From Methyloversatilis universalis FAM5 (GTDB lineage: Bacteria > Pseudomonadota > Gammaproteobacteria > Burkholderiales > Rhodocyclaceae): DNA of 64,000 nucleotides. The DNA lies in contig NZ_AFHG01000052.1 in NCBI RefSeq assembly GCF_000214035.2, forward strand, positions 591,964-655,963. Reading direction: 5' to 3'. The translations under genes were made by a program, and so were the position numbers. Below the pieces are notes generated by a model, which saw only the letters and a list, made by a program, of their open reading frames with translations, did not search any database and was not told the origin of the DNA. This document shows positions 53,250 to 64,000 of this stretch, piece after piece. Positions within the stretch are counted from its first letter, which is position 1. Each line of letters opens with the position of its first letter.

Positions 53250-53719
53250 GTTCCGGTGCGCGAGAGCGTGAAGCGGATCGTGCTGCCCGACGTCACGGTC
53301 AGGTCTTCACGACGGACCGCGACCCGTTCGCCGAAGTGACGGACCGAGCGGCAGGTCATTTCAAGGGTATTCACGCCGTCGCCGCCGATGTCGAAATGCG
53401 GCGGGCATCCGGATAGAGCCTGCGTACTTCCGGGTGGATGCTGGACAGCATCTGGAACGCATCTTCACGCCGGCGAACAGCTGGGGAAAGCCCTTGTGGA
53501 CGCGTCCGAAAAGGTATTCGCCGAAGGTGTTTACCGGACCGGACACGGGCGCGCCGGTGCGGGCCGACAGTACGACCACCATGCTCACCCTTTTGCGGTG
53601 GTCGTAGTGGCCGACCGCGGTATAGGCTCCGCGACCGCCTCGATCACCTCGTCCATCCATTCCGGCGTGCAGCGCTGCTCCACCATGTCGATGAACTTGG
53701 CAAACACCACACCCTTCAT
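53246..53719 (-). pseudogene. Decayed H-NOX heme/nitric-oxide sensor
   Basis: From ATG 53719 the minus strand encodes MKGVVFAKFIDMVEQRCTPE, a clear H-NOX N-terminus. Frame breaks follow near 53640 (before GAYTAVGHYDHRKRVSMVVV), near 53465 (before DAFQMLSSIHPEVRRLYPDA) and near 53410 (before HFDIGGDGVNTLEMTCRSVR). It ends FTLSRTGT with TGA at 53246. The heme-propionate YxSxR motif reads C-R-S-V-R, so its Tyr is lost. H-NOX proteins bind NO through heme and control a partner kinase, here also decayed. At least three indels make it a pseudogene. Confidence 0.85.
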
Positions 53720-53778
53720 CCGGACCTCGCACGCGCCTGTCGCGAACGCCGTTGTCAGCTGACGGATCAGAGGCTTGA

Positions 53779-54231
<453 letters not shown>

Positions 54232-54255
54232 ACTCCGCCGCGGCCGGCGGCGCGC

Positions 54256-54275
54256 AGTCAGGCGAAGGCCTGACT
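54256..54275. terminator. Hairpin between convergent glnB and smr genes
   Basis: AGTCAGGC and GCCTGACT form a perfect 8-bp stem with a GAAG loop; the right arm touches the stop codon of the Smr gene. No T-run, so termination strength is uncertain. Confidence 0.5.
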
Positions 54276-54853
54276 CAGTCGCGCGTGGCCGGCTTCAGCA
54301 GCACCATCAGGGCCCCGGCGCCGCCTTCGTGCGGCCGGGCCTGACAGAAGGCGAGCACCTCCGGCCGGTGCATCAGCCAGCGCAGCACCAGTCCTTTCAG
54401 TACCGGCTCCCGTCCGGGAGAACCCAGTCCCTTTCCGTGTATCACCCGCACGCAGCGAATGCCGCGGCGGTGCGCGTCGTGCAGGAATTCGACCACCAGA
54501 TCGTGCGCCACGTCGCGCGTGGCGCCGTGCAGGTCGATCTGGCCCTGTGATACCCAGCGCCCGCGGCGCAGGTCGCGCAGCACCTGCCGCGTCAGTCCGG
54601 CGCGCAGGAAGGACGGCTCCTCGCCGCCCTCCAGCCTGAGGTCGATCGACAGCGGTCCGCGTATCGATTCGGCCAGCACCGACAGGTCGTCGGCCTCACG
54701 CTGGGCAGGCCATGCGCGCGGCGGCGGAAGTTCGAGCAGCACGCGGTCGGTGGTGATCGGCTGCACGCCGACCACCGCCTGCCGGAACAGCGCGATGTCG
54801 TCTTCGCTGGGCAGCGCGGGCGCTCTAGGGTGGCGCCGCTTCTTCGATGACAT
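54275..54853 (-). CDS. Smr-domain protein (MutS2-like C-terminal endonuclease domain)
   Basis: A 192-residue protein: a basic N-terminus (MSSKKRRHPR), a linker, then the Smr domain with QIDLHGATRDVAHDLVVEFL (DLHG) and RCVRVIHGKGLGSPG (HGKG). Smr domains are nicking nucleases or RNA-binding modules. It lies 22 bases after trxB on the same strand and is probably co-transcribed. ATG 54853 gives the usual size for the stand-alone family (YdaL/SmrA-like). Confidence 0.87.
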   Translation of the reverse strand: MSSKKRRHPRAPALPSEDDIALFRQAVVGVQPITTDRVLLELPPPRAWPAQREADDLSVLAESIRGPLSIDLRLEGGEEPSFLRAGLTRQVLRDLRRGRWVSQGQIDLHGATRDVAHDLVVEFLHDAHRRGIRCVRVIHGKGLGSPGREPVLKGLVLRWLMHRPEVLAFCQARPHEGGAGALMVLLKPATRD

Positions 54854-54875
54854 GGAGCGGGTCTTGCGACCGCAC

Positions 54876-55986
<1,111 letters not shown>

Positions 55987-56130
55987 CAGGGCCGCTTCAG
56001 TGTTTGTGGCTCGATTCCGCTGAACGGCCGCACTGGCGCGGCCCTCGGCACCGACCACAGGCGCGACGATCCATTCAAAGCGGCGCAGCCTGTTGCCCCG
56101 TCCGGCATGCCCGTATCAGGAGGTCTTTTG

Positions 56131-56802
56131 ATGGTAACGGCTCACCCCGTTTCAATTACCGCTCTGCGGACGTTTTCGATGTTCAGCGGTCTGGCTGACG
56201 CGAGCCTGGAGCCGATCGCCAAGGTTTCGAACATGCGGCGCGTGCCGCGTGGTTCCATCGTGGTGCGTGCCGGTGACAAGACCGATTTCGTATATCTGGT
56301 GCTTTCCGGCAGTCTCAAGGTGCTGGTGAGCGACGAGGAAGGTCGCGAAGTCATCCTGTCCATGCTCGGCCCGGGCGAACTGTTCGGCGAAATGGGCGTG
56401 CTGGATGACAACCCGCGCTCCGCCACCGTGGTCACCGTGGTGCCCAGCGACCTCATCGTGATCGCCAAGAGCGATTTCAAGCGGGTGCTGCAGGAGAACT
56501 TCGAAGTTTCGATGTTCATCATGCGCAATCTGGTGGCCCGCCTGCGTACCGCCGACCGCAAGATCGAGAGCCTGGCGCTGATGGACGTGTACGGCCGTGT
56601 CGCCCGCCTGCTGCTGGAAATGGCCGATGAGGTCAATGGCGAGAAGGTGGTGAACCGCAAGATTTCCAAGCAGGACATCGCCAAGATGATCGGTGCATCG
56701 CGCGAAATGGTGTCGCGCGTGATGAAGGACCTGCACCTGCAGGGCCTGATCGAGGAAACCAACGGCAAGATCCTGCTGCGTGAGCGGCTCGAAACCGTCT
56801 GA
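56131..56802 (+). CDS. Crp/Fnr-family transcriptional regulator
   Basis: A 223-residue regulator. The cyclic-nucleotide-binding domain has GELFGEMGVLDDNPRSATV, keeping the Gly-Glu and Arg-Ser pairs that hold cAMP in CRP. The winged helix has KQDIAKMIGASREMVSRVMK. There is no N-terminal Cys cluster, so it is not an FNR-type oxygen sensor. ATG 56131 has an ideal AGGAGGT site. The long leader and consensus promoter suggest substantial expression. Confidence 0.9.
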   Translation: MVTAHPVSITALRTFSMFSGLADASLEPIAKVSNMRRVPRGSIVVRAGDKTDFVYLVLSGSLKVLVSDEEGREVILSMLGPGELFGEMGVLDDNPRSATVVTVVPSDLIVIAKSDFKRVLQENFEVSMFIMRNLVARLRTADRKIESLALMDVYGRVARLLLEMADEVNGEKVVNRKISKQDIAKMIGASREMVSRVMKDLHLQGLIEETNGKILLRERLETV

Positions 56803-56825
56803 CCCGACTGTTTCCCCCTGATGCA

Positions 56826-56849
56826 CACGGGCCGCTGATGCGGCCCGTG
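56826..56849. other. 10-bp palindrome between the Crp-like gene and ftsK
   Basis: CACGGGCCGC (56826-56835) and GCGGCCCGTG (56840-56849) flank a TGAT loop. It overlaps where the -35 of the ftsK promoter should lie, and no T-run follows. Confidence 0.65.
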
Positions 56850-56856
56850 CCGCTTA

Positions 56857-56862
56857 TATAAT
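56857..56862 (+). promoter_or_regulatory. -10 element for ftsK
   Basis: A consensus TATAAT. Transcription would begin near 56869, so the TTG there cannot be the start and GTG 56905 is favoured. Confidence 0.55.
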
Positions 56863-56904
56863 CCGGCTTTGTTTCTCCCCCGGCCCCGCGCCATTTCCCC
56901 TGTG

Positions 56905-59181
56905 GCGAAAGACGCTCAGCAGCTTCCCCTTCCCGAACGCATTGCCGCCGTGCTGCACGAAGCACGCTGGCTCATTCTGGGCGCGCTTGCGCTCTATCTG
57001 GTCATGGTACTGGGCGGCTATGACCGCGCCGACCCCGGCTGGTCGCATGCCTCGGTCGTCGAGCACGTGCATAACCCGGGTGGCCGCTTCGGCGCCTGGC
57101 TGTCCGATCTGGCGCTTTTCCTGTTCGGCCTGTCCGCCTGGTGGTGGGTGGCCATGCTGATCGGCGGCTGTGTCTGGCTGGCGCGCAGCGCGGAACGCCG
57201 GGAGGACCGCCGCCCGCTGTTCGTCGCGCTGGCCGGCTTCCTGGTCGTGCTGCTGGCCAGCTGTGCGCTGGAAGCCATCCGTTTCTACAGCCTGCAGGCC
57301 GAACTGCCGGTCGGACCCGGCGGCATGGTCGGGATGGAGCTCGGGCGACTGCTCAGTGGCGCCTTCGGTTTCACCGGCAGCACGCTGCTGCTGCTGGTCA
57401 CGCTGGGTGTCGGCCTGAGTGCGATGACCGGGGTGACCTGGCTGCGCGCGGCCGAGCGGGTGGGGGCGGCGCTCGAGGCCGGCTGGTTCGCGGCGCTGCA
57501 TGCCATCGTCCGCTGGCGTGACCGCCGCATCGGCGAGCAGGTGGCGGAACAGCGCGAGGCGGTGGTCGAGGCCGAGCGCCGCAAGCCGACCCGCCGGCGC
57601 GAGCCGGTGCGGATCGAGGTGCCGGAAGTCGAGGTCCAGAAGTCGGAGCGGGTCGAGAAGGAACGCCAGCAGACGCTGTTCGCCGACCTGCCGGGTTCGC
57701 TGCCGCCGCTGGCGCTGCTCGACGAGGCGAAAGCGGAGATCGACCCGCCCAGCCCCGAGTCGCTGGAGCTCATTTCGCGCCAGATCGAACGCAAGCTGGC
57801 CGACTTCAACGTCGAGGTAAAGGTGCTGGCCGCCTATCCCGGCCCGGTCATCACGCGCTACGAAATCGAGCCGGCCACCGGCGTGAAGGGCAGCCAGATC
57901 GTCAATCTGGTGAAGGACCTGGCGCGCGCATTGTCGGTCATGAGCATCCGCGTGGTCGAAACGATTCCGGGCAAGAGCTGCATGGGCCTGGAAATCCCGA
58001 ACACCCGACGGCAGATCGTGCGGCTGTCGGAAATCCTCGGTTCGGCGGTGTATCACGACATGTCCAGTCCGCTGACGATGGCGCTGGGCAAAGACATCGG
58101 CGGTCAGCCCATGGTGGCCGATCTCGCCCGCATGCCGCACGTGCTGGTCGCCGGTACCACCGGCTCCGGCAAGTCGGTGGCGATCAACGCGATGATCCTG
58201 TCGCTGCTGTACAAGGCCGACCCGTCCAAGGTACGGCTCATCATGGTCGACCCGAAGATGCTGGAACTGTCGGTCTATGAGGGCATTCCGCATCTGCTGG
58301 CGCCGGTGGTGACCGACATGCGGCACGCCGCCAACGCGCTGAACTGGTGCGTCGGCGAAATGGACCGCCGCTATAAGCTCATGTCGGCGATGGGCGTGCG
58401 CAATCTGGCCGGCTACAACAGCAAGATCGCCGACGCCGAGAAGGCCGGCACGCCGCTGACCAATCCGTTCTCGATCACGCCGGAAACGCCGGAGCCGCTG
58501 TCGACCATGCCGATGATCGTGGTGGTGATCGACGAACTGGCCGACCTGATGATGGTTGCCGGCAAGAAGATCGAGGAACTGATCGCACGGCTGGCACAGA
58601 AGGCGCGCGCGGCGGGCATCCACCTGATCCTCGCGACGCAGAGGCCGTCGGTCGATGTGATCACCGGCCTGATCAAGGCCAATGTACCGACCCGCATCGC
58701 CTTCCAGGTGTCGAGCAAGATCGACTCGCGCACCATTCTCGACCAGATGGGCGCCGAGGCGCTGCTGGGGCAGGGCGACATGCTCTACCTCGCACCGGGC
58801 ACCGGGGTGCCGATCCGGGTGCATGGTGCTTTCGTCGCCGACGGCGAAGTGCACAAGGTGGTCGAGCATCTGAAGACCACCGGTGCGCCGGATTACGTCG
58901 AAGGCATCCTGAGCGGAGCCGGCGATGACGACGGCGGCGATCTCTCGCTGGAAGGCGCAGGCGGCGGGAGCGCCGACGGCGAGTCGGACCCTTTGTACGA
59001 TCAGGCGGTCGAAGTCGTGCTCAAGACCCGGCGTCCGTCGATCTCTCTGGTTCAGCGCCACTTGCGCATCGGCTACAACCGGGCGGCGCGACTGATCGAA
59101 CAGATGGAACGGTCGGGTCTGGTAACCCCGATGAATGCCACCGGCGGCCGCGAGGTGATCGCGCCCGCCCGCGAGGAATGA
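56905..59181 (+). CDS. ftsK: DNA translocase FtsK
   Basis: A 758-residue translocase. Four N-terminal helices (about residues 20-165) are followed by a short Arg/Glu-rich linker, shorter than in E. coli. The motor has Walker [16 protein letters not shown] and Walker [15 protein letters not shown], and a C-terminal gamma winged helix ([20 protein letters not shown]) reads KOPS-like sites. It pumps chromosomes through the septum and triggers XerCD. GTG 56905 is chosen because the promoter -10 lies at 56857; lolA follows with an ATGA overlap. Confidence 0.93.
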   Translation, partial: AKDAQQLPLPERIAAVLHEARWLILGALALYLVMVLGGYDRADPGWSHASVVEHVHNPGGRFGAWLSDLALFLFGLSAWWWVAMLIGGCVWLARSAERREDRRPLFVALAGFLVVLLASCALEAIRFYSLQAELPVGPGGMVGMELGRLLSGAFGFTGSTLLLLVTLGVGLSAMTGVTWLRAAERVGAALEAGWFAALHAIVRWRDRRIGEQVAEQREAVVEAERRKPTRRREPVRIEVPEVEVQKSERVEKERQQTLFADLPGSLPPLALLDEAKAEIDPPSPESLELISRQIERKLADFNVEVKVLAAYPGPVITRYEIEPATGVKGSQIVNLVKDLARALSVMSIRVVETIPGKSCMGLEIPNTRRQIVRLSEILGSAVYHDMSSPLTMALGKDIGGQPMVADLARMPHVLVAGTTGSGKSVAINAMILSLLYKADPSKVRLIMVDPKMLELSVYEGIPHLLAPVVTDMRHAANALNWCVGEMDRRYKLMSAMGVRNLAGYNSKIADAEKAGTPLTNPFSITPETPEPLSTMPMIVVVIDELADLMMVAGKKIEELIARLAQKARAAGIHLILATQRPSVDVITGLIKANVPTRIAFQVSSKIDSRTILDQMGAEALLGQGDMLYLAPGTGVPIRVHGAFVADGEVHKVVEHLKTTGAPDYVEGILSGAGDDDGGDLSLEGAGGGSADGESDPLYDQAVEVVLKTRRPSISLVQRHLRIGYNRAARLIEQMERSGLVTPMNATGGREVIAPAREE

Positions 59182-59819
59182 CCATGATTTCACGTTTCCG
59201 AAGCTGCATTGCCGCCGCCGTGCTGGCGCTGCCCGTGTCGGCCTTCGCTGCCGGCGCGATCGACCAGCTGCGTGCTTTCGTCGAATCGACGCAGTCCGGC
59301 CGCGCCACCTTCGAACAGCAGGTGACCGCGAAATCCGGCCGCAAGCCGCAGAACGCCAGCGGCACGATGGCGTTCTCGCGTCCGGGCAAGTTCCGCTGGA
59401 CCTACGACAAGCCCTACTATCAGCTGCTGGTCGGTGACGGCGAAAGGCTGTGGGTGCATGACCGCGACCTGAACCAGGTGACGGTGAAGAGGCTGGGCGA
59501 CGCACTCGCGTCCACGCCCGCAGCACTGCTGGCCGGCCGCAACGAGCTGGAAAAGAATTTCGATCTCACCGAAGGCGGCGCCGAAGACGGGCTGGACTGG
59601 GTCGATGCGAAGCCGAAAGCCACCGAGGGCGGCTTCGAGGCGGTGCGCATCGGATTCAAGGACGGTCTGCTGCGTGGTATGGTGCTGCGCGACAGTTTCG
59701 GCCAGACGACGAAGCTGCGTTTCACCGCATTCGAGCGCAATCCGGCCATTGATCCCGGGCAGTTCCGTTTCACGCCGCCGGCGGGCGCGGACGTGATCAG
59801 CGACGACGCGAAGAAGTGA
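59178..59819 (+). CDS. lolA: Outer-membrane lipoprotein carrier protein LolA
   Basis: A 213-residue periplasmic chaperone. The signal peptide [19 protein letters not shown] cleaves after AFA. The mature protein has the LolA segments [19 protein letters not shown] and [20 protein letters not shown]. It ferries lipoproteins from LolCDE to LolB. ATG 59178 overlaps the ftsK stop by 4 bases; ATG 59184 is an alternative. ftsK-lolA-rarA is a common conserved order. Confidence 0.93.
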   Translation: MTMISRFRSCIAAAVLALPVSAFAAGAIDQLRAFVESTQSGRATFEQQVTAKSGRKPQNASGTMAFSRPGKFRWTYDKPYYQLLVGDGERLWVHDRDLNQVTVKRLGDALASTPAALLAGRNELEKNFDLTEGGAEDGLDWVDAKPKATEGGFEAVRIGFKDGLLRGMVLRDSFGQTTKLRFTAFERNPAIDPGQFRFTPPAGADVISDDAKK

Positions 59820-59829
59820 GCAGGGTACG

Positions 59830-61209
59830 GTGAGCGACCTGTTCGGCATCCCGGACGAACCGGCGCCTGTGCGACGTGCCGCCACGGCGGGCGGCGCCGA
59901 GGTGCGCACGCTGGCCAGCCCTCCCGCCAACGCGCCGCTGGCAGAGCTGCTGCGCCCGAAGACGCCGGACGAAGTGATCGGCCAGCAGCATCTTCTCGGG
60001 CCGGGCAAACCGCTGCGTCTGGCTTTCGAATCCGGCATCCCGCATTCGATGATCCTGTGGGGGCCGCCCGGCGTGGGCAAGACCACGCTGGCGCGTCTGA
60101 TGGCGACAGCCTTCGACGCCGAATTCATCGCGCTGTCCGCGGTGTTTTCCGGCGTGAAGGACATCCGCGAAGCGATGCAGCGCGCCGAAGCGGTCAATGC
60201 CAGCACCGGCCGGCGCACCATCCTGTTCGTGGATGAGGTCCATCGCTTCAACAAGGCTCAGCAGGACGCTTTCCTGCCCTATGTCGAATCCGGTCTGGTC
60301 ACCTTCATCGGTGCCACCACCGAGAACCCCAGTTTCGAGGTGAATTCCGCGCTGCTTTCGCGGGCTTCAGTCTACGTCCTGCAGAGCCTGAACGAGGACG
60401 AAATGGTGGCGCTGTTCGAGCGCGCACGCAGCGGTGCGCTGAACGGCCTCGTTTTCGACGAGGACGCCCGGGCCCGCCTGATCGGCTTCGCTGACGGCGA
60501 TGCGCGCAAGCTGCTCAACCTGCTCGAACAGCTCAATACCGCTGCCCGTACCGCGAAGGTGGATCCGGTCACCGCAGCATTCGTCGACAGCACGCTGTCG
60601 CGCAATCTGCGCCGCTTTGACAAGGGCGGCGACGCCTTCTACGACCAGATATCGGCGCTGCACAAATCGGTGCGCGGTTCCAATCCGGATGCCGCGCTGT
60701 ACTGGTTCGTACGCATGCTGGACGGCGGCGCCGATCCGCTCTACCTCGGACGGCGCATCGTCCGCATGGCGATCGAGGACATCGGCCTGGCCGACCCCCG
60801 CGGACTGGAGATTTCGCTGCAGGCCTGTCAGACCTACGAGCGGCTCGGTTCCCCGGAGGGTGAACTGGCGCTGGCACAGGCGGTCATCTTCCTTGCCTGT
60901 GCGGCCAAATCGAACGCGGTCTACATGGCTTACAACGAAGTGCGCCGCTTCATCGCCGATGACGGTTCGCGCCCTGTGCCGCTGCATCTGCGCAATGCAC
61001 CGACCAGGCTGATGAAGAACATGGGCTTCGGCGCGGAGTACCGCTACGCGCACGACGAGGAGGGTGGCTACGCTGCCGGCGAGCGCTACCTTCCGGACGG
61101 CATGAAGGACGTGCAGTGGTATCGCCCGACAGACCGCGGCATGGAAGCGAAGATTGCCGAAAAGCTGAACTGGCTGCGAGAGCAGGACCGCAAGGCGAGG
61201 GGTGACTGA
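59830..61209 (+). CDS. rarA: Replication-associated recombination protein RarA
   Basis: A 459-residue AAA+ ATPase starting at GTG 59830, 10 bases after lolA. Walker [18 protein letters not shown], Walker [21 protein letters not shown], sensor [20 protein letters not shown] and the C-terminal tetramerisation segments ([18 protein letters not shown]) identify RarA/MgsA. It acts at stalled replication forks. Confidence 0.95.
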   Translation: MSDLFGIPDEPAPVRRAATAGGAEVRTLASPPANAPLAELLRPKTPDEVIGQQHLLGPGKPLRLAFESGIPHSMILWGPPGVGKTTLARLMATAFDAEFIALSAVFSGVKDIREAMQRAEAVNASTGRRTILFVDEVHRFNKAQQDAFLPYVESGLVTFIGATTENPSFEVNSALLSRASVYVLQSLNEDEMVALFERARSGALNGLVFDEDARARLIGFADGDARKLLNLLEQLNTAARTAKVDPVTAAFVDSTLSRNLRRFDKGGDAFYDQISALHKSVRGSNPDAALYWFVRMLDGGADPLYLGRRIVRMAIEDIGLADPRGLEISLQACQTYERLGSPEGELALAQAVIFLACAAKSNAVYMAYNEVRRFIADDGSRPVPLHLRNAPTRLMKNMGFGAEYRYAHDEEGGYAAGERYLPDGMKDVQWYRPTDRGMEAKIAEKLNWLREQDRKARGD

Positions 61210-61359
61210 TGTGTGCGGCGGCCAGGTCGGCGCCCGCAGACCGGGCCTCATGCCCTGCCGGGTCCTTGCCCCGTCGTCTGTGGGCGGGCTGCGTTCCGTT
61301 GTTTGCGCCTGATCGAGCCTGCGATGCCGCGAACTGCCCGTGCCGCAGACTGAACCGGT

Positions 61360-61626
61360 TCAGTGCAGATCCGGCTTGTGTACTGCGCGGAAGCGCTCTA
61401 CCGCAGCCCGGGTGCGGGCACGTTCATCCATGTTGAGCCGCTGGGCCGCCTGCTTCTCCGCGTCCTGCAGAAGGCGCAGCATCAGGTCCGCCCCCCCTTC
61501 GCTCTGCAGCATCGCACCGGCCAGCGTGGCGGCAAGCATCGGCGACAGGCCGGTGTAGTCAGCAAGCACACCGACTTCCAGTTCGCTCAGATTGCTGTGA
61601 TCGAGGCAGTCGCGAAGTGAAAGCAT
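61360..61626 (-). CDS. Small conserved hypothetical protein
   Basis: An 88-residue, mostly helical, acidic protein starting MLSLRDCLDHSNLSELEVGV. It resembles a short family I recall in betaproteobacteria (starting ML-L-DC). No catalytic motif, signal or membrane segment is seen. It diverges from serS across about 130 bases; the minus strand has TATAGT at 61657-61662 as a possible -10. The 150 bases to its left, up to rarA, show nothing reliable. Confidence 0.6.
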   Translation of the reverse strand: MLSLRDCLDHSNLSELEVGVLADYTGLSPMLAATLAGAMLQSEGGADLMLRLLQDAEKQAAQRLNMDERARTRAAVERFRAVHKPDLH

Positions 61627-61688
61627 GACGTTTGCGTGAAGGTGGCTGGCAGGGCAACTATAACGCCCGTGGCACGGTGCGCTGTTAG

Positions 61689-63038
<1,350 letters not shown>

Positions 63039-63154
63039 GTCACTGAGTCCGCAGGTACGCGAATGAGCCGCCTCCGCGACTGAAAGTAGCAATTCACTGC
63101 GGCCCGGTGCTATACTGCGCGCCGCTTCGAGACCACGAAGTCGTGCAGTACCCC

Positions 63155-63248
<94 letters not shown>

Positions 63249-63253
63249 CAGGA

Positions 63254-63294
63254 CGGCCCGCTCAGTCCTAGGGACATGCGGGCCGATTCTTTTC
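63254..63294 (+). terminator. Possible terminator after tRNA-Ser
   Basis: CGGCCCG (63254-63260) and CGGGCCG (63279-63285) enclose an 18-base loop and are followed by ATTCTTTTCT. Confidence 0.55.
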
Positions 63295-63440
63295 TGAGAT
63301 CCGCGTTGCGGTCGGGTTCGGAAAGTGGTTCTAAAGCGGAGTGGCCTGGTTCGATGTCGCAGTGCGATATCGAACACATAGAGAAACGCAGGACTCTTCA
63401 CTCGGCGTCGAGTGCGTTGCAAAAAAGTTTTCAAAAAAGC

Positions 63441-63469
63441 TTGCGCAACGAAGAAAACGTCGCTATAGT
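63441..63469 (+). promoter_or_regulatory. rRNA operon promoter
   Basis: TTGCGC (63441-63446) and TATAGT (63464-63469) are 17 bases apart, preceded by an AT-rich UP-like tract at 63420-63439. The transcript would carry a leader of about 220 bases before 16S rRNA. Confidence 0.75.
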
Positions 63470-63514
63470 CTCGTTTCTCTGCTGCAGCGAAACAAACAGC
63501 GCGACGCAGCGAAC

Positions 63515-63527
63515 GTTCTTTAACAAA
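63515..63527 (+). promoter_or_regulatory. boxA antitermination element in the rRNA leader
   Basis: GTTCTTTAACAAA matches the bacterial boxA bound by NusB/S10. The remaining leader (63528-63698) holds no gene and shows nothing else I can name. Confidence 0.75.
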
Positions 63528-63698
63528 ACAAACAGCCGATAGGTGTGGGCACGTTGTAGTTGAGATGGCGAGCAGCTGTCGTTTCAGGGTAACTTGGGGC
63601 GGTGGTTGATCGCATGACAACTAAATTGAAGTGCTCATACGAATCAAAGGTTTTAAGCGAAAGCTTATACCTGTGAATTCTGACGAGTTTTGGGAATT

Positions 63699-64000
63699 AA
63701 ACTGAAGAGTTTGATCCTGGCTCAGATTGAACGCTGGCGGAATGCTTTACACATGCAAGTCGAGCGGCAGCACGGGGGTAACCCTGGTGGCGAGCGGCGA
63801 ACGGGTGAGTAATACATCGGAACATGCCCAGTCGTGGGGGATAACACTTCGAAAGAAGTGCTAATACCGCATACGTCCTGAGGGAGAAAGCGGGGGATCG
63901 CAAGACCTCGCGCGATTGGAGTGGCCGATGTCAGATTAGCTAGTTGGTGGGGTAAAGGCCTACCAAGGCAACGATCTGTAGCTGGTCTGAGAGGATGATC
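63699..64000 (+). rRNA. 16S ribosomal RNA, 5' part (runs off the window)
   Basis: Starts AAACTGAAGAGTTTGATCCT, the standard 16S 5' end, and continues through the 27F primer site and V1/V2 regions (CACATGCAAGTCGAGCGGCA, GGCGAACGGGTGAGTAATAC). The first 302 bases are present. The sequence looks betaproteobacterial, with a Rhodocyclales flavour judged by eye. Confidence 0.97.

Noticed and set aside
56131-56802. Crp-like regulator as an FNR-type oxygen sensor
   Set aside because: The four-cysteine cluster is absent (no Cys in the N-terminal part), while residues for cyclic-nucleotide binding are kept.
61209-61436. 75-codon frame starting at the rarA stop
   Set aside because: Cys/Arg/Pro-rich with no recognisable family, and it overlaps a better-supported small gene on the other strand.

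Overview
The window is chromosomal DNA of a high-GC betaproteobacterium. The partial 16S rRNA gene at the right edge (63699 to the end), the betaproteobacterial housekeeping genes and the P-II, RpsT and CobD/CbiB-like sequences fit Rhodocyclales, possibly a Methyloversatilis-like organism. The genus is an inference from recall and was not searched. Coding density is high, and most genes sit in tightly packed operons with ATGA, GTGA or TGATG overlaps. Long open frames antisense to real genes are common and were treated as GC-driven shadows.

Left part (1-17,300). A truncated membrane protein diverges from a GH17/GT2 beta-glucan synthase (NdvB-like) and a stand-alone GH17 membrane protein. Next come a PEBP-family protein, murJ and rpsT, small conserved proteins, and the arginine genes argD-argF-argG. 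They are followed by ppnP, a YajQ protein, a glutamine amidotransferase, a retropepsin-like protease, a CoA-type Nudix hydrolase, a CobD/CbiB-family protein and a thiolase.

Middle part (17,500-37,500). The Anbu operon encodes ATP-grasp, alpha-E, transglutaminase-like and Anbu proteasome-homologue proteins. Its leader is rich in stem-loops, and its transglutaminase has the catalytic Cys displaced by one residue. A complete pelABCDEFG exopolysaccharide operon follows (21,796-34,202), with the c-di-GMP RxxD site present in PelD. A 26-bp inverted repeat separates it from convergent rsgA-phhB-M48 protease. orn and nadE follow.

Accessory block (39,300-52,640). This is the most unusual part. Three overlapping rightward genes (class III aminotransferase, FemAB/GNAT-like acyltransferase, arginase-fold protein) run head-on, with no spacer, into a nine-gene leftward operon. 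That operon encodes an outer-membrane factor, an ABC permease and ATPase, an HlyD-like lipoprotein, a HAD phosphatase, an alpha/beta hydrolase, two SMR/EamA-like membrane proteins and a DegT-type aminotransferase. A BaeSR-like two-component system diverges from the exporter genes. I read the whole as a candidate biosynthesis-plus-export system whose product I cannot name.

Right part (52,640-64,000). Decayed remnants of an H-NOX sensor and its hybrid histidine kinase precede glnB, an Smr protein, trxB, a Crp-like regulator, ftsK, lolA, rarA, a small conserved protein, serS, tRNA-Ser(CGA) and the start of an rRNA operon with a clear promoter and boxA.
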